DNA from: an uncultured Eubacteriales bacterium
GTDB taxonomy: Bacteria; Bacillota; Clostridia; Oscillospirales; CAG-272
Assembly: GCA_900546695.1 (NCBI GenBank)
Contig: URDX01000047.1
Coordinates: forward strand, 1-9,712
DNA length: 9,712 bases
Reading direction: 5' to 3'
A program made the position numbers and the translations under genes. Below, in pieces: positions 1 through 6,892 of the stretch. The notes beneath the pieces are model-generated. The model was not told where the DNA came from and did no database searches. It worked only from the letters and a program-made list of their open reading frames with translations. Each line of letters opens with the position of its first letter. The stretch's first letter is position 1.

Positions 1-24
1 GCTTAATAATTGCTTTTATCCGCT

Positions 25-56
25 TTTTCGGTCTGCGCTTTTTTAGCCTCCCCGAC
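25..56. repeat. Repeat motif shared with 9619-9650, left copy
   Basis: TTTTCGG-TGCGCTTTTTT-AG-CTC-CCGA lies just past the stop of the phosphate transporter gene and matches 9619-9650 at about 27 of 32 positions by eye. On the minus strand it holds no obvious terminator hairpin within the 59 bases available, since the window ends here. Confidence 0.5.
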
Positions 57-59
57 AGT

Positions 60-1829
60 TTATTCTGCAACCTCGAGTGCATACTTCTTCCTGTAATCGT
101 TGTAGGTCTGCTCGAACTGAGCGCCGTTTTTCTTGACGTTGCCGAGATACTGGTGCATGTTCAGCGCCTTATCCTCGGATATCTCGATTATGCAGCCCGC
201 GACGTTTGAGCAGTGATCCGAGACGCGCTCAAAGTTCGTGAGTACATCCGAAAGCACAAAACCGTGCTCTATCGAGCATTCGCTGTTCTGCACGCGCAGC
301 ACGTGATGCAGTCTTATCTGCTCCTTGAGATGGTCGACGACCTGCTCAAGCGGCTCGACCTTGACGGCGACATCGAGATCGTTATCCTTAAACGAGCGGA
401 ACGTCAGGTCAAGTATCTCGGATATCGCATCGGAGAGCACGCGGATCTCGTTCCGCGCATCGCCCGAGAAGCTTATCTTCTTATCCTTAATTTCCTCCGC
501 GGATTCGACCATGTTTACCGCATGGTCGGATATACGCTCAAAATCGCCGATTATATGCAGCAGCTTTGTTATCTTGCGGCTGTCTGCCTCAAGCATTTCA
601 TGGCTCGCAAGATTAACAAGATACGTTCCGAGCGCATCCTCGAACACGTCGACCTGACTTTCGGATTCGCGTATCGACTGCGCGACGGTATCGTCGTAAT
701 GCTCGAGCAGCCGCACCGACTGCTTGAACGATTCGCACGCCATCTCCGCCATCATAACGGTGACCTCCTCCGCTCTGTCGGCAGCGACGGAAGGGGTGAC
801 GAGCAGACGCTCATCAAGCAGGCTGACCGCATTTTTCTCGCCGCCCTCGCGTACCGAAATGACCGCAAGGCGCTCAAGCTGACGGCTGAAGGGCGCGATT
901 ATTGCGATGGAGATTATCTTGAATATCGTATGCACGGCGGCAACGCCCCACATATCTATGGTGTTGTCGGCGAACGAAAAATCAAAAACAAGGTCGAGGA
1001 TGCTGTATCCGCCGAGAACGACTATCGCGCCGATTATGTTGAAATACAGGTGTATCAGCGCCGCACGTTTACCGTTTTTGCCCGCCCCCATCGACGAGAT
1101 GAGCGCCGTAACGCAGGTGCCGATATTCTGTCCGACGATGATCGGGATAGCGGCGCCGTATGTAATTGCGCCGGTCGTAGTCAGCGACTGGAGAATACCG
1201 ACCGACGCGCCCGACGACTGGATTATCGCCGTTACGACAAGTCCGACGAGCAGACCGAGCAGGGGATTCGAGAACATGGTGAACATCGAACGGAACGACT
1301 CGCTGTCGCGCAGGAAGGCGACCGAGTTCGACATGCTTTCCATTCCCACCATAAGCACGGTAAAGCCGAGGAATATCGCGCCGATATCCTTCTTTCTTCC
1401 GCGCTTGGCAAACAGGTTCATAAAGATGCCGACCATCGCAAGTATCGGTATCCACGAAGAGGGCTTAAGGAGGGTGAGTATCGCCGAGGCGCCCTCTCCC
1501 GCTTCGATGCCCGAAAGCGAAACTATCCATGCGGTCAGCGCCGCACCGAGATTCGAGCCCATTATAACGCCGACCGACTGTCTGAGCGACATCGTACCCG
1601 AGTTGACAAATCCGACGACCATGACCGTAGTCGCAGACGACGACTGTACCACCGCCGTTACGATAAGTCCGAGAATAAAGCCCGATACGGGGTTTGAGGT
1701 CATTCTGCCGAGTATAGACTTCAGCTGATTGCCCGCGCTGCGCTTCAGCGCATCGCTCATAACTTCCATTCCGTACAGGAAAAGCGCAAGCCCACACAGC
1801 AGGCTCAGTATATGTAATACTCCGTCCAT
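60..1829 (-). CDS. Na+/phosphate cotransporter with C-terminal PhoU-like domains
   Basis: Membrane transporter expected to import inorganic phosphate with sodium. The 589-residue reading has the two inverted Na/Pi-cotransporter repeats, each with the family's glutamine-serine signature: QSSSATT at residues 62-68 and QSSGAS at 204-209. Hydrophobic helices fill about residues 5-315. The cytoplasmic C-terminal half (about 350-560) is helical and PhoU-like, with two acidic motifs, FERISDH near 430 and FERVSDH near 533, typical of PhoU metal-binding helices. The start is uncertain. The frame opens upstream to an ATG at 1949, adding 40 residues rich in Arg, Cys and Ala, but that start lacks a Shine-Dalgarno and its DNA is a run of GC hairpins. 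The ATG at 1829 gives MDGVLHILSLLCGLALFLYG, the usual family beginning, so I prefer it, though its own ribosome site is weak (GCGAG). A phosphate-starvation type operator lies upstream. Family assignment is confident; substrate is inferred from the family. Confidence 0.93.
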   Translation of the reverse strand: MDGVLHILSLLCGLALFLYGMEVMSDALKRSAGNQLKSILGRMTSNPVSGFILGLIVTAVVQSSSATTVMVVGFVNSGTMSLRQSVGVIMGSNLGAALTAWIVSLSGIEAGEGASAILTLLKPSSWIPILAMVGIFMNLFAKRGRKKDIGAIFLGFTVLMVGMESMSNSVAFLRDSESFRSMFTMFSNPLLGLLVGLVVTAIIQSSGASVGILQSLTTTGAITYGAAIPIIVGQNIGTCVTALISSMGAGKNGKRAALIHLYFNIIGAIVVLGGYSILDLVFDFSFADNTIDMWGVAAVHTIFKIISIAIIAPFSRQLERLAVISVREGGEKNAVSLLDERLLVTPSVAADRAEEVTVMMAEMACESFKQSVRLLEHYDDTVAQSIRESESQVDVFEDALGTYLVNLASHEMLEADSRKITKLLHIIGDFERISDHAVNMVESAEEIKDKKISFSGDARNEIRVLSDAISEILDLTFRSFKDNDLDVAVKVEPLEQVVDHLKEQIRLHHVLRVQNSECSIEHGFVLSDVLTNFERVSDHCSNVAGCIIEISEDKALNMHQYLGNVKKNGAQFEQTYNDYRKKYALEVAE

Positions 1830-1838
1830 CGCTATCTC

Positions 1839-1935
1839 GCCCGCCGCGCAGCGGGCAGCTTCCTTCCGATTTATTTGTTCCTGACGCTTGTTTTCTTCTC
1901 CCGCGCAAAAGCGCGCACATTGCCGCACTGCGGCA
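1839..1935 (-). promoter_or_regulatory. Hairpin-rich leader of the phosphate transporter mRNA
   Basis: Three perfect GC-rich inverted repeats lie between the putative promoter and the preferred ATG at 1829: TGCCGC/GCGGCA with a 3-base loop (1921-1935), CGCGC/GCGCG with a 4-base loop (1902-1915), and GCCCGC/GCGGGC with a 6-base loop (1839-1856). A purine-rich GGAAGGA sits at 1867-1861 on the minus strand, just upstream of the last hairpin. Folding that hairpin would bring this Shine-Dalgarno-like sequence to about 13 bases from the ATG, so it may bridge the ribosome site to the start. The bridging role is inference. If translation instead starts at 1949, this DNA encodes the 40-residue extension. 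The surrounding interval 1830-2221 contains no other gene that I can support. Confidence 0.45.
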
Positions 1936-1950
1936 GCATACGGATTCATG

Positions 1951-1956
1951 ATAATA
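1951..1956 (-). promoter_or_regulatory. Possible -10 element for the phosphate transporter
   Basis: TATTAT on the minus strand (one mismatch to TATAAT) lies directly downstream of the Pho-box-like repeats, where an activator replacing the -35 region would place it. Transcription would then begin near 1944, which would rule out the ATG at 1949 as the start. A competing perfect TATAAT at 2030-2025 has no convincing -35 and would put the Pho-like repeats inside the transcript. Confidence 0.35.
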
Positions 1957-1962
1957 TGGGTA

Positions 1963-2001
1963 TGTTAAAATAAAGTCATATTTATGTAAAATTCATGTAA
2001 A
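1963..2001 (-). promoter_or_regulatory. Putative Pho box (four hexamers at 11-bp spacing)
   Basis: Read on the minus strand, four hexamers recur at exactly 11-bp intervals: TTTACA (2001-1996), TTTACA (1990-1985), ATGACT (1979-1974, degenerate) and TTAACA (1968-1963). Direct repeats of TTAACA-like hexamers separated by about 5 bp are the known binding pattern of the PhoP/PhoB phosphate-starvation response regulators. A TATTAT hexamer six bases further downstream (1956-1951) could be the -10 element. The site precedes a phosphate transporter gene, which makes the assignment coherent. Binding is inferred. Confidence 0.6.
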
Positions 2002-2134
2002 ATGAATCTCCACCTGCCCCAAGCATTATATTAATACTCACAGCATTAGTATAAACGAACAGCGCGCGGAAATACACAAGATGAAAGCGTATAATATCGC
2101 TGATAGAATTAGTTGCATGCAAAATATTCCGCAG

Positions 2135-2178
2135 AAAAACGGCGGGAAACGAAGCCTGGCATGCCTCGTTTCCCGCCG
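2135..2178 (-). terminator. Rho-independent terminator of the DUF4349 gene
   Basis: A perfect 13-bp inverted repeat (CGGCGGGAAACGA at 2140-2152 and its complement at 2166-2178) with a 13-base loop is followed on the minus strand by five T residues (2139-2135). It begins about 43 bases after the DUF4349 stop codon. The plus-strand side lacks a clean T run, so it mainly acts leftward. Confidence 0.88.
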
Positions 2179-2221
2179 TGAATATAATTATTTCGTTGTT
2201 AACCCTTCCCTTATGCGAAAC

Positions 2222-3331
2222 CTATTCATCCGTGCTGCGGTCGGTGCCGTCAGTGCCGACATCATGTCCGCTGTCTGCGGAGCCCGCAGCGGATGAGGTA
2301 TGAGCTGCTGCAGTATGAGCTGCGGCGGCAGGGGCGGTTGCTGCAGCGGCGGTTACGGTAGGGGCGGTTTCAGCAGAGGTTGCGGCTTTACGAGCCGAGC
2401 GTCTGCGGCGCGCCGATCGTACTATAAGCACCACAATCACCGCTATCACGGCGAGCAGGAGCAGCACGGGGAACACGTACACAAGTCCGACCGCGAAGTT
2501 TCCGAGCCCGTCGACAAAGTCCGCCCACGAGGACGCAAATGCCTTGCCGAGTCGCTGCGCGAAGCTATCCTCCGACTGCTCGGAGTAGACGCGCACCTCG
2601 GTTATCGAGATATTGACAGTCGAATATGCAATCCTTTTCTCGTAGCGCTGCATAGTGCTCTGATAGGATTCGAGCTCGTAGCGGACCTCTGCGAGTCTGC
2701 TCTCGATATCGAGCATCGTCGAGACGTCGCTCGCTTCTCCGAGCAGCTGCTCGAGCCGTTCGAGCTGCGTGCGCAGCGAGGATATGCGCGACTCGGTATC
2801 GTAGTAGCTGTCGGTTATATCTTCGGTGCTTTCGCTGCGCGAGAGAACATTAACGTCGCCGCCCGATATTGCCGCGGTAAACTCATCGAGCTTATCTGCG
2901 GGAACGCGTACGGTATATCTGCCGTGCCTCCCTACTCTGCTGTCGGAGGAGAGCATGCTTGTGCCGTATTCCTCGCAGCTCTCGACATAACCGCCGACGG
3001 CATCCGCAGCGTCGGTCACGGAGGAGGCGGTCGCAGTGTAATCGTAGCATTCAAGCGACAGATCTACGGTCTTTACTATCTTTCGGTCTGAGGCTACGGT
3101 ATCCGATCCGACGCTTAACGACTCGTCGGATGCGGAGGTGCTTCCGTTCGTTTTGCCGCCCGATTCGATCCCGCCGTAATAGCCGTTGCTCTCAGCGTAG
3201 CCGTCAGCGGAGCGCACGGCGCCGCATGACGCGAGCGAGCCGACGCAGATGACGGCGAGCAGCACCGCGATGAGCGATACGAGGCGCGATGCGATGCGAG
3301 GTCTATGCAAACGTTTCTCTTGATTTTTCAT
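2222..3331 (-). CDS. DUF4349 domain lipoprotein
   Basis: Predicted membrane-anchored lipoprotein of 369 residues with an extracytoplasmic DUF4349 domain; the family's biochemical role is not established. It opens with a basic stretch and hydrophobic signal peptide ending in the lipobox LASC (Cys36), then a low-complexity Ser/Gly linker (about 40-80). DUF4349 spans about 83-300: a beta-rich section starting RKIVKTVDLSLE, the YTVRVPADKLDEF motif near 139-151, a coiled coil rich in Leu/Glu (about 174-235), and a final hydrophobic helix (about 282-304) followed by the RSARRRRSARK basic stop-transfer. The cytoplasmic tail is Ala/Thr/Ser-rich with duplicated DNA (TATGAGCTGC twice and GGGGCGGTT twice on the plus strand near 2298-2370). 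Start choice: GAAAGG lies 11 bases ahead of the ATG at 3331. A GTG at 3340, three codons upstream, is too close to it. Having both a lipid anchor and a C-terminal helix is usual for this family. Confidence 0.88.
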   Translation of the reverse strand: MKNQEKRLHRPRIASRLVSLIAVLLAVICVGSLASCGAVRSADGYAESNGYYGGIESGGKTNGSTSASDESLSVGSDTVASDRKIVKTVDLSLECYDYTATASSVTDAADAVGGYVESCEEYGTSMLSSDSRVGRHGRYTVRVPADKLDEFTAAISGGDVNVLSRSESTEDITDSYYDTESRISSLRTQLERLEQLLGEASDVSTMLDIESRLAEVRYELESYQSTMQRYEKRIAYSTVNISITEVRVYSEQSEDSFAQRLGKAFASSWADFVDGLGNFAVGLVYVFPVLLLLAVIAVIVVLIVRSARRRRSARKAATSAETAPTVTAAAATAPAAAAHTAAAHTSSAAGSADSGHDVGTDGTDRSTDE

Positions 3332-3399
3332 ACCTATCACTGCCTTTCACGATTTCTTTGAGCCATCGGCTCAGGTAGTATACGGGTACTTCTTCTTGC

Positions 3400-3405
3400 A
3401 TTATA
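3400..3405 (-). promoter_or_regulatory. Extended -10 promoter of the DUF4349 gene
   Basis: The minus strand reads TGCTATAATGC, a TGn-TATAAT extended -10. The position 17 bp upstream (3423-3428) is TATGTG, a poor -35, as is often tolerated with an extended -10. Transcription would start near 3393, giving a leader of about 60 bases that contains a small GAGCC/GGCTC hairpin (3360-3372). Confidence 0.6.
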
Positions 3406-3423
3406 GCAATCAGATATTAATGC

Positions 3424-3441
3424 ACATATAACATTATATGT
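3424..3441. promoter_or_regulatory. 18-bp dyad, possible operator
   Basis: ACATATAACATTATATGT is a perfect 7-bp inverted repeat around a 4-base centre. It overlaps the -35 position of the DUF4349 promoter and starts nine bases past the stop of the preceding gene. It is too AT-rich and lacks the T run for a terminator, so a repressor site is a reasonable guess. Confidence 0.35.
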
Positions 3442-3449
3442 ATATTGAG

Positions 3450-4313
3450 TTAATATATTACGGCAGCCGAGCCGAAATCGCGCAGCCGTCCGAGCGTATG
3501 CGCTATCTCGCGCAGCGGAATGTCGTCAAGCTCAGCTCCGTCCTGCAGCGCCTCACGGCAGAAGCCGAGAATACGTTCGCCGTCCGGGTGTTTTTTCGGC
3601 TCGCCGAAAAAGATAAGGCATGAGCCGACGCGGACGCTCGCCCCGCCGATAAAGCCCGTATTATACGGCGGAAGCCCGATGCCGCCCGACGATATCAGCA
3701 GCACCTCCGCACCGAGCTCCTCTGCGCGGCGCGCTATGCCGCGGTCTGCGGTGATGAGCCTGCCGTCTGCGACGGTGCACACCGAGCAATGCGTGTAGCC
3801 CTGCCGGACATCGACTATCTCCCTGCCCGTCCCCACGGCGGCGCGTCTGAGCTCGGGCGCGAGCATATCGCTGCGGCAGAGCAGAAACCGCCCGCGTTCT
3901 GTGGTCAGCGGCAGCGCGTTGAGCGAGATATCATTCGGATAGGCGAGCACATCGCCGCCCGGTACAGCCGTGCAGCACAATGTCGGCATTGCCACGCCGC
4001 CGCTGAAATCGCCGTCTGCGTCGACGCGCGGCGCAGCATCGCAGAAGCCGGGCTCGTCATGCATGGCGACTGCGTTTCCGACAATATCGGAATCCTCTGC
4101 AAGCAGCTCGGGATGCGCGTCAAGATACTCGCTGTATGTGTACAGTCTGCCGTCGAGCGGCAGCATCAGCATATCCGCATGCGACGCGACGGGCGCACCG
4201 AGCCGCGAAAACGGCGGCAGCGCCGTCGGTACGACCCCCGAATACATCGAGATGATATCGCTCACCGCGAGGTCCGCTTCGGCTGACAGGTATATTCTTT
4301 TTATGCGCTGCAT
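3450..4313 (-). CDS. DUF6873 family protein (GME-fold type)
   Basis: Protein of 287 residues, most like the DUF6873 family, which is assigned to the guanidino-group-modifying-enzyme (GME) fold, the alpha/beta propeller of arginine deiminase and related enzymes. Its reaction is unknown. Motifs that I associate with the family are SHADM (residues 44-48), YPNDISLNA (125-133), RQGYTHCSVC (170-179) and YNTGFIGG (217-224). There is no signal peptide or membrane helix, so it should be cytosolic. The segment between about 78 and 120 carries extra Cys, Gly and Asp residues and looks like an insertion relative to shorter homologues that I recall. Start choice: GGTGGTG lies about seven bases ahead of the ATG at 4313. 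A GTG at 4325 sits inside that site and is less likely. It has its own promoter, and the next gene also has one, so it is probably monocistronic. No GC-rich terminator was found after it. The family call rests on remembered motifs, not on a search. Confidence 0.75.
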   Translation of the reverse strand: MQRIKRIYLSAEADLAVSDIISMYSGVVPTALPPFSRLGAPVASHADMLMLPLDGRLYTYSEYLDAHPELLAEDSDIVGNAVAMHDEPGFCDAAPRVDADGDFSGGVAMPTLCCTAVPGGDVLAYPNDISLNALPLTTERGRFLLCRSDMLAPELRRAAVGTGREIVDVRQGYTHCSVCTVADGRLITADRGIARRAEELGAEVLLISSGGIGLPPYNTGFIGGASVRVGSCLIFFGEPKKHPDGERILGFCREALQDGAELDDIPLREIAHTLGRLRDFGSAAVIY

Positions 4314-4337
4314 TCGCTTCACCACCGTTTTTTGAGC

Positions 4338-4368
4338 ATTATACTTTCATTTTGAATATCGCACTCAA
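4338..4368 (-). promoter_or_regulatory. Candidate promoter of the DUF6873 gene
   Basis: A perfect TATAAT is read on the minus strand at 4343-4338, 24 bases before the ATG. The best -35 is TTGAGT at 4368-4363 with a long 19-bp spacer. The -10 is convincing, the -35 less so. Confidence 0.5.
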
Positions 4369-4410
4369 GCCGAGCGTTATTATTCGGGTCCGAGCATTAT
4401 TTCGAGAAAG

Positions 4411-4447
4411 AAAAATGGCCTTGCGCGGTACAGTCCGCGAAAGACCA
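4411..4447 (-). terminator. Rho-independent terminator of rpmB
   Basis: A hairpin with arms at 4416-4428 and 4435-4447 (11 of 13 pairs, the inner five all G-C) is followed on the minus strand by TTTTTCTTTCTC. It starts 32 bases after the rpmB stop codon and separates rpmB from the DUF6873 gene. Confidence 0.8.
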
Positions 4448-4479
4448 CTTAGCTACATATCCTTTTCGGCAGCACACGC

Positions 4480-4668
4480 TTACGCGCGGGTAACTTTGCC
4501 CGAACGCAGGCAGCTTGTGCAGACGTATGCAGACTTATGAGTACCGTTATCGGTTACAACTCTGACCTTTCTGACGTTAGGCTTCCAGGTTCTGTTCGTC
4601 TTGCGGTTGGAGTGGGAAACGTTGAGACCGAACGTTACGCCTTTTCCGCAGATTTCACACTTTGCCAT
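4480..4668 (-). CDS. rpmB: 50S ribosomal protein L28
   Basis: Ribosomal protein L28 of the large subunit, 62 residues, the usual short Gram-positive length. It starts MAKCEICGKGVTFG, continues with the family segment NVSHSNRKTNRTWKPN and ends SGKVTRA. Two cysteine pairs, C4-x2-C7 and C50-x2-C53, mark the zinc-binding form. The start at 4668 is fixed by GGAGGTG at 4681-4675 and by homology; the frame opens five codons further upstream but without support. It is a single-gene unit: a strong promoter and structured leader upstream, a terminator downstream. It lies next to plsY rather than in a ribosomal protein operon, as is common for this gene. Confidence 0.97.
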   Translation of the reverse strand: MAKCEICGKGVTFGLNVSHSNRKTNRTWKPNVRKVRVVTDNGTHKSAYVCTSCLRSGKVTRA

Positions 4669-4682
4669 ATTTAACACCTCCA

Positions 4683-4768
4683 TAACTGATGGTAGTTACT
4701 TTACAAGACCTCGTATCCGACCGCGAAAATCGGAACTACGCTGACATAGTCCTGCCGACCGTGTCAGC
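4683..4768 (-). promoter_or_regulatory. Structured 5' leader of rpmB with three hairpins
   Basis: Between the predicted start of transcription (about 4773) and the rpmB Shine-Dalgarno lie three inverted repeats: GCTGACA/TGTCAGC (4740-4746 with 4762-4768, extended inside by GTC/GAC), TCCGA/TCGGA flanked by CGTA/TACG (4712-4740, 2-base bulge), and TAACT/AGTTA (4683-4698), which ends one base before the ribosome site. The first two share base 4740. This could be an autoregulatory ribosomal-protein leader, but I recognise no known motif. Confidence 0.45.
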
Positions 4769-4779
4769 ACGATGAGGGT

Positions 4780-4808
4780 ATTATATCATAATTGATTACT
4801 AAAATCAA
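4780..4808 (-). promoter_or_regulatory. Sigma-A promoter of rpmB
   Basis: The minus strand reads TTGATT at 4808-4803, a 17-bp spacer, then a perfect TATAAT at 4785-4780. Spacer length is optimal. It lies in the plsY-rpmB gap, so rpmB does not depend on the upstream operon. Confidence 0.8.
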
Positions 4809-4841
4809 GGGTTTTTTGAATTTTAATAATAATTCTCGCGA

Positions 4842-5546
4842 TTATTTCGATCCGTCGTCCTCTTTTTTCTTCTTTTTCGAGAAAAGGGATGTCTTATTTT
4901 CGGTTCCGTTGCGCAAACGGCGGAGATTTTCACGGTGCAGCCAAAGCACAAGCAGCGCCGCTGCCATAGCGACCAGAATATGCGTGCCCGCACCCGTGAA
5001 CTTATACAGCACATACGGGTATATGACCATGCACATGCATGAGCCGAGCGAAACATACTTTGTTGTGAGCACAACGGTGAAGAACACCGCCATAAGCGTC
5101 AGCCCGACAAGCCAGTTCTGACACATTATCATGACCGCAACGGTCACAACGCCCTTTCCGCCGCGAAAGCCGAAATAGAGCGGGAATGCGTGACCGACTA
5201 TGCAGCCGAGCCCCGCGAAGGTTGCGCCGAGCGCGCCGCCGAAAAGTCTGCCGAAAAGCAGGATGGAGAGCACCGCTTTTGCTGCGTCGCAGACAAATGT
5301 AAGTACCGCAGGTCTCTTGCCGTAGGTACGGAGCATGTTGGTCATGCCGCCGTTTCCCGAGCCGTGCCGACGGACATCGTCGCGGTAGGCAAGACGCGAT
5401 ATGATAACCCCGAAATTAAGGCTGCCGAGCAGATACGCCGCAATGACAGACAGAACCACTCCGACTATCTTCCATGCCGCAGCACCCGTATTCTGCGCAA
5501 TAATCCCGAAGATACCGTAAAGCCATATATTGTTAAAATTAAACAT
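4842..5546 (-). CDS. plsY: Acyl-phosphate:glycerol-3-phosphate acyltransferase PlsY
   Basis: Integral membrane enzyme that transfers an acyl group from acyl-phosphate to position 1 of glycerol-3-phosphate, making lysophosphatidic acid, the first committed step of phospholipid synthesis in most Gram-positives. The 234 residues carry the PlsY motifs: AYLLGSLNFG (37-46), RHGSGNGGMTN (60-70), GHAFPLYFGFRGGKGV (118-133 region, substrate-binding loop) and HRENLRRLRNGTENK (204-218). Several hydrophobic helices separate them. It is longer than a typical PlsY by about 25 residues at the N terminus and has a lysine-rich tail (KKKKKEDDGSK). The ATG at 5546 is backed by GAGGGGG about seven bases ahead; a GTG at 5459 would give a conventional length and is the alternative. 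It lies 20 bases after der, so the two are almost certainly co-transcribed. Its acyl-phosphate supplier, PlsX, is not in the window. Confidence 0.95.
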   Translation of the reverse strand: MFNFNNIWLYGIFGIIAQNTGAAAWKIVGVVLSVIAAYLLGSLNFGVIISRLAYRDDVRRHGSGNGGMTNMLRTYGKRPAVLTFVCDAAKAVLSILLFGRLFGGALGATFAGLGCIVGHAFPLYFGFRGGKGVVTVAVMIMCQNWLVGLTLMAVFFTVVLTTKYVSLGSCMCMVIYPYVLYKFTGAGTHILVAMAAALLVLWLHRENLRRLRNGTENKTSLFSKKKKKEDDGSK

Positions 5547-5566
5547 CGGAATGCCCCCTCGCCGCG

Positions 5567-6892
5567 TCAGCCGTTCTCGCCGCGCCGACGCACCGTAATC
5601 ACTATCGGCGTGCCGTAAAAGCCGAAAACCTCACGAATCTGATTCTCAATATACCTCTGATACGAAAAATGGAACAGCTCGGTATCGTTGCAGAAGATAA
5701 CGAACATCGGAGGCTTGACCGAGGTCTGTGTGATATAGTATATCTTGAGCCGCCTGCCCTTGTCTGTGGGCGGCTGAACGCGCATGACAGCGTCGCTGAG
5801 CACGTCGTTCAGCATGCCCGTCGAGATGCGCATGCATGACTGCTCATAGATGCGGTTGATAAGCTCAAAGAGCTTCGCGACGCGCTGACCCGTCTTTGCG
5901 GAGACAAACATTATCGGCGCATAGGACATGTAAGCGAGCCCCGTGCGTATCTTGTCCTCGAACTCCTTGACCGTGCCGTTGTCCTTCTCTACCGCGTCCC
6001 ATTTGTTGACGACGATAACGGAAGGCTTACCCGCCTCATGTGCAAGACCCGCGATGCGCTCATCCTGCTCGGTGAGCCCCTCCGTGCCGTCGATGAGTAT
6101 CAGACATACATCGGCTCTCTCGACCGCCGCCTTTGAGCGCAGAACGCTGAACTTTTCTATGCGGTCGTTTACCTTGCTCTGACGGCGGATACCCGCCGTG
6201 TCGATGAAGGTATATCTGCCGTACTCGTTTTCAAACGCCGTGTCTATCGCGTCGCGGGTCGTGCCCGCGATATTCGAGACGATAAGGCGATTCTCGCCGA
6301 GGATAGTGTTGATTATCGAGCTCTTGCCTGCATTCGGCTTTCCGATAACGGCGACCTTGATCGTATCGTCCTCTTCCTCGACCTCGGCGTCGGGGCAGAG
6401 CTCGACTATGCGGTCAAGCAGATCGCCCGTGCCCGTCCCGTGAACGGAGGATACGGGTATCGGGTCGCCGTCTATGCCGAGCTCGTAGAACTCGTAAAAT
6501 TCCATCGGCAGTTCGCCGACCGAGTCGACCTTGTTTACGCAGAGGATAAGCGGCTTTCGGCTCTTCATCAGCATCGCAGCGACATCGCGGTCGGATGCGG
6601 TAACGCCTGTCGTAACGTCGACCATGAACACGATGACATCCGCCGTCTCGATAGCCGTCTGCGCCTGCTCGCGCATATATCCGAGCATCATATCGTCAAC
6701 GCGCGGCTCGATACCGCCGGTGTCGACAAGCGTCAGCGCTCTGCCGTTCCACTCGATATCGTTGTAAATGCGGTCGCGTGTAACGCCGGGGGTGTCCTCG
6801 ACGATGGAGATCCTCGAGCCCGATATTTTATTGAAAAGCGTCGACTTTCCGACATTAGGTCTGCCGACTATTGCAACTATGGGCTTGCTCAT
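5567..6892 (-). CDS. der: Ribosome biogenesis GTPase Der (EngA)
   Basis: Essential GTPase with two tandem G domains that assists assembly of the 50S subunit; cytosolic and ribosome-associated. The 441 residues match the family length. G domain 1: GRPNVGKS (10-17), DTPGVTRD (33-40), DTGG (57-60) and NKVD (120-123). An acidic linker (about 168-177) leads to G domain 2: GKPNAGKS (184-191), AGTTRD (209-214), DTAG (231-234), NKWD (296-299) and SAK (331-333). A C-terminal KH-like RNA-binding domain fills about 355-438. All nucleotide-binding motifs are intact. GAGG about eight bases ahead of the ATG supports the start. It sits between the DUF512 gene (79-base gap) and plsY (20-base gap), an order seen in many clostridia. 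Confidence 0.98.
   Translation of the reverse strand: MSKPIVAIVGRPNVGKSTLFNKISGSRISIVEDTPGVTRDRIYNDIEWNGRALTLVDTGGIEPRVDDMMLGYMREQAQTAIETADVIVFMVDVTTGVTASDRDVAAMLMKSRKPLILCVNKVDSVGELPMEFYEFYELGIDGDPIPVSSVHGTGTGDLLDRIVELCPDAEVEEEDDTIKVAVIGKPNAGKSSIINTILGENRLIVSNIAGTTRDAIDTAFENEYGRYTFIDTAGIRRQSKVNDRIEKFSVLRSKAAVERADVCLILIDGTEGLTEQDERIAGLAHEAGKPSVIVVNKWDAVEKDNGTVKEFEDKIRTGLAYMSYAPIMFVSAKTGQRVAKLFELINRIYEQSCMRISTGMLNDVLSDAVMRVQPPTDKGRRLKIYYITQTSVKPPMFVIFCNDTELFHFSYQRYIENQIREVFGFYGTPIVITVRRRGENG

Noticed and set aside
213..1697. 494-codon plus-strand open frame opposite the phosphate transporter
   Set aside because: It is the antisense shadow of a clear transporter gene; its translation is rich in Arg, His and Asp with no domain pattern and no ribosome site.
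2081..2296. 71-codon plus-strand frame, with a TATAAT at 2090-2095
   Set aside because: It crosses the terminator and the 3' end of the DUF4349 gene; the TATAAT has no -35 and no gene follows on that strand.
2300..3091. 263-codon plus-strand frame opposite the DUF4349 gene
   Set aside because: The Cys/Gly-rich start is the complement of the Ala/Thr codon repeats of the real gene; no recognisable domain.
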